Counted from the first letter of the stretch, positions 1 through 9,720 are shown. The stretch: DNA of 64,000 nt from Comamonas terrigena NBRC 13299 (GCF_006740045.1 NZ_AP019749.1:1383001-1447000); one strand, 5' to 3'. A program made the numbers and translations. Notes: generated by a model not told the origin, from the letters alone.

Positions 1-2574
1 TATGTGCTGGATCAGACAGCACCTACAGTCAGCATCACCAGCAGCGCGAGCTCACTCAAAGCCGGAGAGTCGGCGACCATCACCTTTACCTTCAGTGAGC
101 CTCCTGTGAACTTTCGTGCCGCTGATCTGACGGTGAGTGGCGGCGTGATCAGCGGCTTTTCCGCCACGGCCAATCCACTGGTCTATGTGGCGACCTTCAC
201 ACCAACAGCGGGAGTAAGTAACGGTTCCGCCGTGGTGTCCGTGGCTGGCGGCGGATACACCGATGTCGCGGGCAACCTGGGCTATGGAGCTGCATCGGTG
301 GCCATTGCTGTTGATACGTTGACCCCTTCATTGGCCATCAGCAGCAATGTCGCAAGCCTGAAAGCAGGCGAAACAGCCCTAATCACGTTCACCTTCAGCG
401 AAGCGCCACGGGGGTTTGACTCCGGTGATGTGAGCGTACAGGGTGGGGTCTTGAGCGGCTGGGCAGCTACCGCCAATCCCTTGGTGTATACGGCAGTCCT
501 GACGCCTGTGCAGGGGGTGGACTCGGGATCTTTGACGGTGACTGTGGCGCCGGGCAGCTATACCGACGCTGCAGGCAACCCAGGCCAGGGAGGCAGCACG
601 CCGAACATCGCCTATGACACGCTGGCCCCCTCTGCGACAGTGGTCAGCGTCCGGTTTTCCGATGATACGGGCGTCAGCAGTAGCGATCTGATCACGCGTA
701 CTGCCAGCCAGACCATTGATGGCATGCTGTCGGCGCCCTTGGTGTCGGGGGAGTCGGTGCAAGTTTCGCTGGATGGAGGTGCCACGTGGATGTCAGCGGG
801 GAGTGTCGGCAGCGACAGCTGGTCATTGGGCGTGGTGTTGACGGGCAGTGGTGTGCTGCAGGTGCGTGTGGTCGATGCCGCAGGCAATGCCGCTGCGGCG
901 TTCTACCGTCCTTATGTGCTGGATCAATCGCCCCCTACGGTGGTGATCTCCAGCAATGTGGCGACGGTCAACGGTGTGACGCCAGCGCTGATTACTTTCA
1001 CCTTTTCCGAGCACCCTATGGGATTTAGTGCTGGCAACATTACGGTGTCTGGAGGGACTTTGAGTGGTTTGACGGCCACATCCAACCCCTTGGTCTATAC
1101 CGCCACATATACACCGGTAAGCGGCGTCGCCAGCGGCTCGGCCACTATCGCGGTCAATGGCTACACCGACGCTGCAGGCAACTCCGGCAGCAGTGGCGCC
1201 ATTCCCTCGCTGCAGATTGATACGGTGGCACCGTCCGCAACAGCAAATGGGGTGATGTTCATCAATGACAGTGGTATCAATGGTGACCTGATTACCAATG
1301 TGGCATTACAAACCATCAGCGGCAATTTGTCTGCCCCACTGGTTGCCGGTGACGAGGTTCAGATTTCTCTGGACAATGGGGCAAGCTGGATGACGGTGGA
1401 CACTTCCATCGGAGATATCAGTTGGTCTTTCATTGCAACGCTCAATCCAGGCAGCAATACGTTGCGGGTCCGGGTGAGCGATGCCGCAGGCAACCACAGT
1501 ACTGTGTATGCACAGGCCTATGCCTATGACGACACTGCACCAGTGGCAACACTCACACCCCTGCAGACGGACAGTTTAACCCCGACCCTGACCGGGACCT
1601 CAGCACTCGCAGCAGGGGATACCATGACGGTGACCGTGGGCGGAGCGACCTATCAGGTCACACCCGTGTCCGGGGCATGGAGCTTGGATCTGGCAACGGC
1701 AGTGCCGATCAGCGGTGTACTTGCCCTGGCGGCCGGTCAGCAGTACAGCGTGGGCATTGCGACCCTTGATGTCGCAGGCAATCAGGGCAGCAGCAGCAGC
1801 ACCTTGACGATCCGTGTACCCCCAACGACACCGGTGACGCCCAGCCTTCCAGAACCACCTATCGTGCCGGTGTTCCCTTCCACTCCTGTGTTGACAGACC
1901 CTTCGCTGCCCCTCGCCGTGTTCCCTCCTGACATGGCCGACACCCCCATCCCTGGCGGTCCCGCAGCACCGTGGATACTGCCGCAGTCCAGCGTGGGCAG
2001 CGATATCGGCATCAGCTGGCCGGGGCAGACGCCACCGACGGTGCTGGACACCTTGCCGAGCTTTGGGCCGCTGTCGCCGATGCAGCAGACGCCGGATGTC
2101 GGTCTGACCTCTGCCGAGGGCTTCCAGATTGTGGCGCTACCTGGCATGCAAGGCAGCAATGCACCGGTGGCTTACAAGTCGATCCCGGATGTGGTGGCCA
2201 GCAGCGGCGAGCGGATTGCGGTACAGATCAGCAGCGACGCGTTTGCCTACGCCGATGGCAATGCGGTGGTCACACTATCGGCCCGCATGGCGGATGGCAC
2301 ACCGTTGCCAGGCTGGTTGCGCTTCGATGCCCGCACCGGGCGCTTTGAAGGCACACCACCGCCCGGCTTTGAAGGTACGTTGAGTGTCAGGGTGACGGTG
2401 CGTGACAGCGAGGGCCGAGTCGCCACGCAGGTCTTCAAGCTGGTGGTCAGCAAGGATGCCAGCAAAACCGCTTTCTGGCACGGCGATGGAAGTGCTCCGG
2501 CAGGCCGTGCGAGCCTGAGCGAGCAACTGCGCAGTGCGCGCGGTGCTGCGGCGCGCCTGGCGGTGTTGTCCTGA
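1..2574 (+). CDS. Large Ig-like repeat protein, 3' part (start lies upstream of the window)
   Basis: The frame is open from the first base, so the gene begins outside the window; 857 residues are visible. Two kinds of about 95-residue beta-sandwich repeats alternate: one with the words TFTFSE, ANPLVYT and YTDAAGN (near residues 8-100, 108-205, 310-405), the other with SAPLV, VQ(V/I)SLD and W near 210-305 and 410-510. A further Ig-like unit is followed by a proline-rich linker (about 605-690) and a putative-Ig/cadherin-like domain (about 735-830, motif LPGWLRFD). This architecture is typical of giant surface adhesins or biofilm proteins. The stop overlaps the next start (ATGA), so it is translationally coupled to the HlyD-like gene. 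No type I secretion signal or sorting motif is obvious at the C-terminus. Confidence 0.88.
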   Translation, partial: YVLDQTAPTVSITSSASSLKAGESATITFTFSEPPVNFRAADLTVSGGVISGFSATANPLVYVATFTPTAGVSNGSAVVSVAGGGYTDVAGNLGYGAASVAIAVDTLTPSLAISSNVASLKAGETALITFTFSEAPRGFDSGDVSVQGGVLSGWAATANPLVYTAVLTPVQGVDSGSLTVTVAPGSYTDAAGNPGQGGSTPNIAYDTLAPSATVVSVRFSDDTGVSSSDLITRTASQTIDGMLSAPLVSGESVQVSLDGGATWMSAGSVGSDSWSLGVVLTGSGVLQVRVVDAAGNAAAAFYRPYVLDQSPPTVVISSNVATVNGVTPALITFTFSEHPMGFSAGNITVSGGTLSGLTATSNPLVYTATYTPVSGVASGSATIAVNGYTDAAGNSGSSGAIPSLQIDTVAPSATANGVMFINDSGINGDLITNVALQTISGNLSAPLVAGDEVQISLDNGASWMTVDTSIGDISWSFIATLNPGSNTLRVRVSDAAGNHSTVYAQAYAYDDTAPVATLTPLQTDSLTPTLTGTSALAAGDTMTVTVGGATYQVTPVSGAWSLDLATAVPISGVLALAAGQQYSVGIATLDVAGNQGSSSSTLTIRVPPTTPVTPSLPEPPIVPVFPSTPVLTDPSLPLAVFPPDMADTPIPGGPAAPWILPQSSVGSDIGISWPGQTPPTVLDTLPSFGPLSPMQQTPDVGLTSAEGFQIVALPGMQGSNAPVAYKSIPDVVASSGERIAVQISSDAFAYADGNAVVTLSARMADGTPLPGWLRFDARTGRFEGTPPPGFEGTLSVRVTVRDSEGRVATQVFKLVVSKDASKTAFWHGDGSAPAGRASLSEQLRSARGAAARLAVLS

Positions 2575-3962
2575 TGAACGAAGGTACGACAGGCAGCCCG
2601 TTGATTGCCCTGTTGGAGCTGGCACAGCGCGCACGCGCTGCGGCCACCGGTCAGGAGCTAGCCTTTCAGATGGTGAATGCCACGCGCACGCTGTTGCCCT
2701 ATCGCCAGGCGGCGCTGTGGTTCCGGGATGGGGGTGTGCGCACCCTGTCCGGGGTGGTAGGGGTGGAGGCCAATGCACCTTATACACAGTGGCTGGATTC
2801 ACTGTGCCGGACATTGGCCGAACAACACCGTGCAGCAACGCCGCTGGTGGTGGATGTGGCCCAGCTGCCGCCGGCCATTCAGGCCGACTGGAGCCACTGG
2901 TTGCCTGCCAAGGCGGTCTGGCTGCCGCTGCGCCCGGCCCCCAACGGAGTCCCAGCCGCAGCCGGGGAGCAGGCCGATGGCGGGCTGCTGCTGGCTGGCG
3001 ATGCCGCTGCATCCGCCCAACAACTGGCGTTGCTGGCCGAATGGATGGACATCTGGCAGCACGCCTGGCGTGCGGCCCATCCGCAGCCGGGCTGGTCGCT
3101 GTCTAGCCTGCCGGGCCGTCTGCGCAGTTGGTGGGGGGGGAACTCTTCCCAACAACGCTGGCGCCGGCGTGCCGGCGTGGTGCTGGCCTTGCTGGCGGTA
3201 TTGCTGCTTCCGGTGCACCTGACCGTACTGGCACCCGGCGAGCTGGTGGCGGCGCAGCCGGCCGTGCTGCGCGCACCCATGGATGGGGTGGTGGAGCAGA
3301 TCCATGTGCAGCCCAACGAGATGGTGAAGCAGGGCCAGTTGCTGTTCAACCTGGACGAGGCGCAGCTTGCCAGCCGGCTCGAAGTGTCGGAGCAGGCCTT
3401 GCAGACGGCCGAGGCGGAGTACCGCCAGTTTGCCCAGCTGGCGCTGGGCGATGTGCGCTCCAAATCCCAGCTGGCAGCGCTGGCCGGCAAGATTGGCGAG
3501 CGCCGCGCCGAGCAGGCGTTTCTGACCGAGCAGCGCCAGCGCGCCCAGGTGCTGGCGCCGCACGATGGCATGGTGTTGTTCGATGCCCCGTCGGAATGGA
3601 TAGGCAAGCCGGTGCAGACCGGTGAGCGCGTGATGCGCATTGCCCAGCCCGATGCGGTGGAGGTGGAAGCCTGGTTGCCGATTGGCGATGCCATTGCACT
3701 GCAGCCTGGCGCGCCGGTGCAGCTGTACCTGGCAGCCGACCCCTTGGCGGCTGTGCAGGCACAGGTGCGCTATGTGGCCTATGACGCTGTGGCCCGCCCG
3801 GACGGCCAGTATGCCTACCGTGTGCGTGCACAGCTGGTGCAGCCGGGCACGCAACGCATCGGCCTCAAAGGTACGGCCAAGCTGCAAGGCGAGCGGGTCA
3901 GCCTGGCCTACTGGATGGTGCGCAAGCCCTGGGCCAGCATCCGCCAGTGGGTGGCGCTGTGA
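2574..3962 (+). CDS. HlyD-family periplasmic adaptor with GAF-like N-terminal domain
   Basis: This 462-residue protein starts inside the stop codon of the Ig-repeat gene. Residues 1-165 form a soluble domain that looks GAF-like (my inference from the pattern of hydrophobic strands). A single membrane span follows at about 200-218, then a biotinyl-lipoyl-like half (APMDGVVEQIHVQPNEMV), a coiled-coil hairpin at about 262-325, the second lipoyl half (VLAPHDGMVLF) and a beta-barrel segment. HlyD-type adaptors link inner-membrane transporters to the outer membrane. Here no ABC ATPase follows; the partner encoded next is an M50-like membrane protein, so this adaptor probably works with it on export or processing of the upstream repeat protein. 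Such an N-terminal cytosolic sensor-like domain is unusual for the family. Confidence 0.85.
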   Translation: MNEGTTGSPLIALLELAQRARAAATGQELAFQMVNATRTLLPYRQAALWFRDGGVRTLSGVVGVEANAPYTQWLDSLCRTLAEQHRAATPLVVDVAQLPPAIQADWSHWLPAKAVWLPLRPAPNGVPAAAGEQADGGLLLAGDAAASAQQLALLAEWMDIWQHAWRAAHPQPGWSLSSLPGRLRSWWGGNSSQQRWRRRAGVVLALLAVLLLPVHLTVLAPGELVAAQPAVLRAPMDGVVEQIHVQPNEMVKQGQLLFNLDEAQLASRLEVSEQALQTAEAEYRQFAQLALGDVRSKSQLAALAGKIGERRAEQAFLTEQRQRAQVLAPHDGMVLFDAPSEWIGKPVQTGERVMRIAQPDAVEVEAWLPIGDAIALQPGAPVQLYLAADPLAAVQAQVRYVAYDAVARPDGQYAYRVRAQLVQPGTQRIGLKGTAKLQGERVSLAYWMVRKPWASIRQWVAL

Positions 3963-6082
3963 TCGGAGCACCAGCCCCCTGGCAGCCCTTGCGGGAGGAG
4001 CTGGACCTGCTGCACGGTCCGGCCTTGCCCGACGGCCAGCCTAGCTGGACCTTGCACGACCCGGTGCGCAATCTGTTCTTTCAACTGGACTGGGCCAGCT
4101 TTGAAGTGCTGCGCCGCTGGGACATGGCCGACGCCCAGGCCATGGCACGCGATATTGCGGCGCACACCACTTTGCAGGTGACTGCGGCGGACGTGCAGGT
4201 GCTGCAGCAGTTTCTGCTGGGCAACGAGCTGCTGCAGCCGCCGCCCCATGGTGCGCCTGCGCTGGCCGAAAAGTGGCAAAGCCGGCGTGGCGGCTGGTCG
4301 CAATGGCTGTTGCACAACTATCTGTTCTTCCGGGTGCCGCTGCTGCGCCCGGACCGCTGGCTGGAACGCTGGGCGCCCCGGCTGGATTTTCTATTTCGGC
4401 CCGGCTTCTGGTGGCTGACGCTGGCCGCCTTCCTGTGGGGGCTGTGGGGCGTGGTGCGTTCCTGGGAAGTGTTTCACGCCACCCTGGTGGACATGTGGAG
4501 CCTGCAGGGCCTGCTGGCCTATGGTGTCACCTTGCTGGGGGTGAAATGCCTGCACGAGTTGGGCCATGGCATCACCGCCAAGCGCTATGGCTGCCGCGTG
4601 CCCACCATGGGGGTGGCGTTTCTGGTGCTGTGGCCCGTGGCCTATACCGATACCAACGAGGTCTGGAAGCTGACGCGCCGCGACCAGCGGTTGAAGGTGG
4701 CGGCAGCGGGCATTACCACCGAGCTGGTGATTGCCGTGTGGGCCTTGCTGGCCTGGCTGTGGCTGCCCGATGGCTGGCCCAAGGCCATGGCCTTCTTGCT
4801 GGCCACCACCACCTGGGTGAGCACGGTGCTGATCAATGCCAGCCCCTTCATGCGCTTTGATGGCTATTTTCTGCTGTCGGACTATCTGCAGATGCCCAAT
4901 CTGCACAGCCGTGCCTTTGCCCTGGCGCGCTGGGATCTGCGCGAGCGGCTGTTTGCGCTGGGCGAGGCCCCGCCCGAGCGCTTTGCCCCTACGCGCCAGC
5001 GCATGCTGATTGCCTTTGCCTGGGCCACCTGGATTTACCGTCTGGTGCTGTTTCTGGGGATTGCGGCCCTGGTGTATCACTTCTTCATCAAGGCGGTCGG
5101 GATTTTGTTGTTTGCGGTGGAAATCGTGTGGTTCGTTGCCAAGCCGGTGTGGTCGGAAGTGAAAGCCTGGCGGGAACGCAAGGCGCAGATTGTGCACAGC
5201 CGCCGTGCGCGCTGGAGTGCTGCGCTGGCGGTGGGGTTGCTGGCCTTGCTGGTGGTGCCCTGGCCGGTGCCGGTGCTCAGCAGTGGCATGCTGCAGTCCG
5301 GTGCGCAGTGGCAGCTGCATGCGCCGGAGGCCGCACAGCTGGCGCAGGCGCCCTTGGCCGAAGGCAGTGCGGTGGCGGCCGATACCGCCGTGTTTGCGCT
5401 GACTTCACCCGCCTTGCAGGCGGCCGCCCAGCAGAACCAGGCGCGTTTGCGGCAGGTGGTGCAGCAGTCGGCAGCCGCCGGCATGGACGGGGAACTGCGC
5501 CGCGACTGGCAAGTGTGGCAGGACCGCCAGGCCGAGGCCCTGGCACAGCAGGCGGCGCTGGACACCGACGCCGCGCGCTACCAGTTGCAGCCGGGCGGCA
5601 GCGGCGTGCTGCGCGATGTGGACCCGGACTTGCAGGCCGGAGAATGGGTGGCCCGCAGGGAGCTGTTGGGCCGTGTGGTGGACCTGCAGAAACTGGAAGT
5701 GGTGAGCTATGTGGCGGAGCAGGAACTGCACCGCATTCGGCCGGGCGATAGCGGCCTGTTCATCACCGAGGGTGCCGGTGGTGCCGCACTGCCGGTGCGC
5801 GTGCGCAGCATTGACCAGGACGCCAGCCGCAGCCTGAACGAAGGGGCGCTGTCCGCACAGGCGGGCGGCAATGTGGCGGTGCGCAATCAGCAGGGGGTGC
5901 TGTACCCCGAGCAGCCGGTGTACCGGGTGGTACTGGATGTGGTGAACACGGAGGCCTTGCCCGCCTGGGCGGCCCAGCACCGCTGGCGTGGCCGGGTCAG
6001 CATCCGGGGGGCCTGGGAAGCGCCGGGGGCGCAGTTTGTGCGCACGGCGGCCAGCGTGTTCTGGCGCGAGGCGGGCTTTTAG
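3959..6082 (+). CDS. M50 site-2-protease-like membrane protein with PqqD-like N-terminus and HlyD-like C-terminus
   Basis: GTG at 3959 overlaps the preceding stop as GTGA; an in-frame GTG at 3947 is the alternative. Residues 20-95 resemble the PqqD/RRE winged-helix fold (inference). The zinc motif HELGHG lies near residue 199 within a membrane span, and the second M50 signature FDGYFLLSD lies near 300; at least six hydrophobic spans surround them. After about residue 425 comes another span and a periplasmic region with split lipoyl/HlyD-like barrel segments, resembling an adaptor without its full coiled coil. The protein (708 residues) therefore joins a peptide-binding-like module, an intramembrane protease-like core and an adaptor domain. 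It closes a tightly overlapping three-gene unit with the repeat protein and the HlyD adaptor. Substrate and catalytic activity are unknown. Confidence 0.85.
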   Translation: MIGAPAPWQPLREELDLLHGPALPDGQPSWTLHDPVRNLFFQLDWASFEVLRRWDMADAQAMARDIAAHTTLQVTAADVQVLQQFLLGNELLQPPPHGAPALAEKWQSRRGGWSQWLLHNYLFFRVPLLRPDRWLERWAPRLDFLFRPGFWWLTLAAFLWGLWGVVRSWEVFHATLVDMWSLQGLLAYGVTLLGVKCLHELGHGITAKRYGCRVPTMGVAFLVLWPVAYTDTNEVWKLTRRDQRLKVAAAGITTELVIAVWALLAWLWLPDGWPKAMAFLLATTTWVSTVLINASPFMRFDGYFLLSDYLQMPNLHSRAFALARWDLRERLFALGEAPPERFAPTRQRMLIAFAWATWIYRLVLFLGIAALVYHFFIKAVGILLFAVEIVWFVAKPVWSEVKAWRERKAQIVHSRRARWSAALAVGLLALLVVPWPVPVLSSGMLQSGAQWQLHAPEAAQLAQAPLAEGSAVAADTAVFALTSPALQAAAQQNQARLRQVVQQSAAAGMDGELRRDWQVWQDRQAEALAQQAALDTDAARYQLQPGGSGVLRDVDPDLQAGEWVARRELLGRVVDLQKLEVVSYVAEQELHRIRPGDSGLFITEGAGGAALPVRVRSIDQDASRSLNEGALSAQAGGNVAVRNQQGVLYPEQPVYRVVLDVVNTEALPAWAAQHRWRGRVSIRGAWEAPGAQFVRTAASVFWREAGF

Positions 6083-6205
6083 CGCCAGGGGGCAGGGCCG
6101 CGGCGTGCCGTGGTGGTCCTGCCGTAAGCCCATGGACCATCATGGCCTATGGAACCCGCATGCCGCAGACCCGGGCGGCATGCGGAGCACGGGGGGCTTC
6201 AGACC

Positions 6206-7078
6206 TTAGACCTGTTCGGCCAGCAGTTCCTGCAAGGTCTTGACCTGCAGCTTCAGCCGCTCGTTTTCGGCTTCCAGCTCGGCCACGCGGGCCTGCAGCT
6301 CTTCGGCCGATGCCTGCGGAGCAGCTTCGGCGCCTTCTTCGGCTTCCAGCTTTTCGGCCTTGGGCTTTTTCTTGGCGTCGCGCAGGCGCTTGGCAGCCTG
6401 TTTCAGTCCGTCAGCGCCTTCGGCGGCCACGGCCTGCTGTTCTTCCATCGGCAGGGTGGCGACCACAGCCGCCGCGTTCAGCGTCAGCTCCCCGGCGCGC
6501 ACGGCGGCGACCACTTCGGGTGCGGCCTTTTCCTGGATGGTTTCGATCATCTTGACCTGGCCGGCCGACAGGCGTGCGGCGCGGGCCAGTGCTTCGCGGG
6601 TGTCCAGGGCCTGGTCGGGCACCTTGGGCATGGTAGCCAGGGCCTGGGCGACCACCGGGTCGGTATCGCCTTCCCAGGGCGCGTCGGTGGCAGCTTCACC
6701 GGCCTGGGCCTTGGCGGCGTTCACGGCGGCAGCGGCCGCGGCGCGGCGTTCGGCAATGATTTCGCGTTTGCGCAGGGCCAGCACGCCGCGCTGGAAGTCG
6801 GACACGCTGCGGCGGCCCAGGTGCTGGTCGATCATCCACAGGTGGATGTCTTCCATGTTCTGGAAGCGTTCGTTCTGGATGGTCTTGAACGGCAGGCCGT
6901 GCTTTTGGCAGATGCCAAAGCGGTTGTGGCCGTCCACCAGGATATTGCCCCACAGCACCAGCGCGTCGCGGCAGCCTTCGTCGAGGATGCTGCGCTCCAG
7001 CGATTCGTGTTCGTCGGGGGTCAGGGGGTCGATATAGGCCTTGAGTTCGGGCAGAACCTGGATTTCTTCTGGATTCAC
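6206..7078 (-). CDS. ParB N-terminal-like domain protein
   Basis: The N-terminal 100 residues look like a ParB/Srx fold (VDGHNRFGICQKHGLPF is the characteristic 'GxxR' nucleotide-binding region, here DGHNR). The middle holds an alanine-rich helical part and an HTH-like segment (about 165-200, ALARAARLSAGQVKMIE), and the C-terminal 45 residues form a leucine-zipper-like coiled coil (VAELEAENERLKLQVKTLQELL). It resembles plasmid replication/partition-type DNA-binding proteins, but no parA lies next to it, so a chromosome-segregation role is not supported. I prefer the GTG at 7078, because AAGGA sits about 8 bases upstream, over the TTG at 7102. Confidence 0.75.
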   Translation of the reverse strand: MNPEEIQVLPELKAYIDPLTPDEHESLERSILDEGCRDALVLWGNILVDGHNRFGICQKHGLPFKTIQNERFQNMEDIHLWMIDQHLGRRSVSDFQRGVLALRKREIIAERRAAAAAAVNAAKAQAGEAATDAPWEGDTDPVVAQALATMPKVPDQALDTREALARAARLSAGQVKMIETIQEKAAPEVVAAVRAGELTLNAAAVVATLPMEEQQAVAAEGADGLKQAAKRLRDAKKKPKAEKLEAEEGAEAAPQASAEELQARVAELEAENERLKLQVKTLQELLAEQV

Positions 7079-7121
7079 TTGTCGTTCCTTGTCTTCAGGC
7101 AATCAGAGGCAAAAAGAGGCA

Positions 7122-7139
7122 AAGGCCCCGAGGGGCCTT
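7122..7139 (-). terminator. Candidate weak terminator after the U32 gene
   Basis: Perfect 8-bp inverted repeat AAGGCCCC/GGGGCCTT separated by GA, so the real loop is larger and the stem shorter. On the minus strand it is followed within a few bases by a T-rich stretch. It sits between the U32 stop and the ParB-like start. Confidence 0.4.
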
Positions 7140-7232
7140 GCAGAATCAGGGGCTGCCTGCGCGCATGGGGCGCGGACTTCAGCGCGCCGTCGTGCCGAAG
7201 TGCTCCGCGCCTGGGCGCAGGAAGCCGTGGTC

Positions 7233-8615
7233 TTATGCTTGTTCGGGGTGCAGCAAGCGGGCAATCAGTGCACCTTCCCACGGACCTTCCATCGGCACGC
7301 GCACGCGGATGGGGTTGCCCTGGGCCACCTGCACCGGCTCGCCGTCCAGATTGAACATCTGGGTCAGCTGGACGCGGCGGTTGCCTGTGGGGTGCACGAC
7401 CTCAATGGTATCGCCCACGGCAAAACGGTTCATGGTTTCAATCTCGACCATGCCATTCACGTAATCGCGCACCTGGCCCACAAAGTGGCTGCGCTGCAGC
7501 ACCGAGGTGCCGGTTTCGTAGTTCTGGTAGTCGTTGGCGGGGCGGCGCTCCAGCAGGCCGCCGGTGTAGCCGCGGTTGGCCAGGCTTTCCAGCTCGGTGA
7601 TCAGGTGCGGGTTGAAGGGGCGGCCGGCCACGGCGTCGTCGATGGCGCGGCGGTAGGTCTGCGCGGTGCGGGCCACGTAGTACAGGCTCTTGGTGCGGCC
7701 TTCGATCTTCAGCGAATCGACGCCGATCTTGGTCAGGCGCTCCACATGCTCCACGGCGCGCAGGTCCTTGGAGTTCATGATGTAGGTGCCGTGCTCATCT
7801 TCCATGATGGGCATCATTTCGCCGGGGCGGCCTTTTTCTTCCAGCAGGTAGATGGCATCGGCCTTGGGGTGGCGGTTGCCGTCACCGCAGGTGCTGGTGA
7901 ACTGGTTGTCGGCGTCGTTCTTGGCGTCTTCGAAGTTGAAGCCCTTGTCCATGGCCTGGGCCAGGGCTTCGCCGGTGTTGGGGTCGACCTGAGCGTCGTG
8001 CGTCTTGTAGTCCCAGCGGCAGGCGTTGGTGCAGGTGCCCTGGTTGGGGTCGCGGCGGTTGAAGTAGCCGCTCAGCAGGCAGCGGCCCGAGTAGGCAATG
8101 CACAGTGCGCCGTGCACAAAGACTTCGATCTCCATGTCCGGGCATTCCTGGCGGATCTTTTCGATCTCGTCCAGAGACAGCTCGCGCGAGAGGATGATGC
8201 GCTCCACGCCCATCTTCTGCCAGAACTTGACGGTGGCGTAGTTGGTGGTGTTGGCCTGCACGGACAGGTGGATCACCGCCTCGGGCCACTTTTCCTTGAC
8301 CATCATGATCAGGCCCGGGTCGGCCATGATCAGCGCGTCGGGCTTCATGGCGATGATGGGCTCGATGTCGCGCAGGTAGGTGCGGATCTTGTCGTTGTGC
8401 GCAATCACGTTGCTGGTCAGGAAGAACTTCTTGCCGCGTGCATGCGCTTCCTGGATGCCCTGGGCGATCTGTTCCATGCGGAACTCGTTGTTGCGGGCGC
8501 GCAGACTGTAGCGCGGCTGGCCGGCATACACGGCATCGGCGCCAAAGTCATAGGCGGCGCGCATTTTGTCGAGCGAGCCGGCGGGCAACAGGAGTTCGGG
8601 GGCTTTGAGGGTCAT
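7233..8615 (-). CDS. trhP: Peptidase U32 family protein, TrhP/YegQ type (tRNA U34 hydroxylation)
   Basis: The first residues (MTLKAPELLLPAGSLDKM) and the core segments DAVYAGQPRYSLRARNNEF, FFLTSNVIAHN and SLKIEGRTKS match the U32 collagenase-like family. The four clustered cysteines expected of the iron-sulfur site are present around GALCIAYSGRCLLSGYFN and GTCTNACRW. Family knowledge assigns the YegQ/TrhP branch to formation of 5-hydroxyuridine at tRNA position 34 together with prephenate-derived chemistry; 460 residues is the normal length. The open frame continues upstream to 9140 but the extra part is antisense-like to the neighbouring region and overlaps the LysR gene, so ATG 8615 is used. 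Confidence 0.88.
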   Translation of the reverse strand: MTLKAPELLLPAGSLDKMRAAYDFGADAVYAGQPRYSLRARNNEFRMEQIAQGIQEAHARGKKFFLTSNVIAHNDKIRTYLRDIEPIIAMKPDALIMADPGLIMMVKEKWPEAVIHLSVQANTTNYATVKFWQKMGVERIILSRELSLDEIEKIRQECPDMEIEVFVHGALCIAYSGRCLLSGYFNRRDPNQGTCTNACRWDYKTHDAQVDPNTGEALAQAMDKGFNFEDAKNDADNQFTSTCGDGNRHPKADAIYLLEEKGRPGEMMPIMEDEHGTYIMNSKDLRAVEHVERLTKIGVDSLKIEGRTKSLYYVARTAQTYRRAIDDAVAGRPFNPHLITELESLANRGYTGGLLERRPANDYQNYETGTSVLQRSHFVGQVRDYVNGMVEIETMNRFAVGDTIEVVHPTGNRRVQLTQMFNLDGEPVQVAQGNPIRVRVPMEGPWEGALIARLLHPEQA

Positions 8616-8826
8616 GATGGGGCGTATTGTCCTGCAAACCGCCCTCCCGTGTGTCAGGGCGGGCAGGGTGCCCGCAGGGGTTTCAGGGGCTGTTACCTCC
8701 GCGTCCGGCACGGTTGCTGCCACCGGATTGGGCAGGCTGCATGGGCGCGTCCGCAGGCCATGTGCCGCGGGAGGGCGTGTTCCCGGTCGCCGCCGCTTGG
8801 GCCAGGTGGGGCGTGCGGCAGTGGGC

Positions 8827-9720
8827 TCAGCGGATGCTGTGCTGCTGCAGGTGTTCCAGCAGCAGCTGGGCATGTGCCGGCAGCTGCACGCCGGGCCGGG
8901 TGCACAGCAGCAGCTGGCGCTGGGCCCAGGGGTCCTGCAGGGCGATCGCCCGTGCGCCGTTGCGGCCCGCATGGCGGCGTGCAGCGGAGGCAGGCAGCAC
9001 GGCCACGCCGGCGCCCTGGCCGACCAGCTGGCAGATGCTGTCGAACTGCTGCAGCTGCACGCGCCAGCGCAGCGGCTGGCCCAGTTGCGTGGCGTGGCGC
9101 TGCACCAGGGCCTGCAGGGCAGAGCCGCGGGGCAGGCCAATCCAGTCCTGTGTCAGCAACTCGGCAAGCCGCAGCGACATGCGGCGTGCCAGCGGGTGTT
9201 CCACCGGCAGCACGGCCACCAGCGGATCGGGGCGCCAGGGTTCGGCCTGGATGCCGCTGGTGTCCACCGCATCGCTGGCAATGCCAATGTCGCACAGGCC
9301 CTGACGCAAGCCGTCCAGCACGGCTTCGCTGCGGCATTCCTGCAGCTCCAGTGCCACGCGCGGCTGGGCCTGCAGAAAACCGGCCACGGCCTGCGGCAGG
9401 TGTTCGGCCACGGCCGAGGTATTGCCCCGCACCCGCGCCTGACCGGCCAGGCCGTTGCCGAAGTCCGCCAGATCACCGCGCAGATGCTCCATTTGCTGCA
9501 GCACCTGGCGTGCGTGCTGGCCCAGCGTATGGCCGGCGGCCGTGGGGCGCACGCCGCGTGCACCGCGCTCGAGCAGTGGGGCACCCAGCTGGGCTTCCAT
9601 GCCGCGCACGCGCTCGCTGGCCGAGGCCAGCGTCATGTGCGACAGGCCCGCTGCCGCCGTGAGCGTGCCGCTGTCCAGGATGTGGACAAACAGTTGCAGA
9701 TCGGTGAGGTCAAAGCGCAT
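8827..9720 (-). CDS. LysR-family transcriptional regulator
   Basis: A 297-residue protein with the N-terminal winged helix-turn-helix (DLQLFVHILDSGTLTAAA, then SASERVRGMEAQLGAPLLER) and a C-terminal periplasmic-binding-like effector domain (about 90-295). It is transcribed away from the TauE-type transporter gene at 9938, with about 220 bases between, so that transporter is the likeliest target. In-frame ATGs at 9738 and 9759 are alternatives; 9720 gives the canonical LysR N-terminus. Effector unknown. Confidence 0.9.
   Translation of the reverse strand: MRFDLTDLQLFVHILDSGTLTAAAGLSHMTLASASERVRGMEAQLGAPLLERGARGVRPTAAGHTLGQHARQVLQQMEHLRGDLADFGNGLAGQARVRGNTSAVAEHLPQAVAGFLQAQPRVALELQECRSEAVLDGLRQGLCDIGIASDAVDTSGIQAEPWRPDPLVAVLPVEHPLARRMSLRLAELLTQDWIGLPRGSALQALVQRHATQLGQPLRWRVQLQQFDSICQLVGQGAGVAVLPASAARRHAGRNGARAIALQDPWAQRQLLLCTRPGVQLPAHAQLLLEHLQQHSIR

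Noticed and set aside
7041..9662. 873-codon plus-strand ORF
   Set aside because: Antisense of the U32 and LysR genes, with no recognisable protein.
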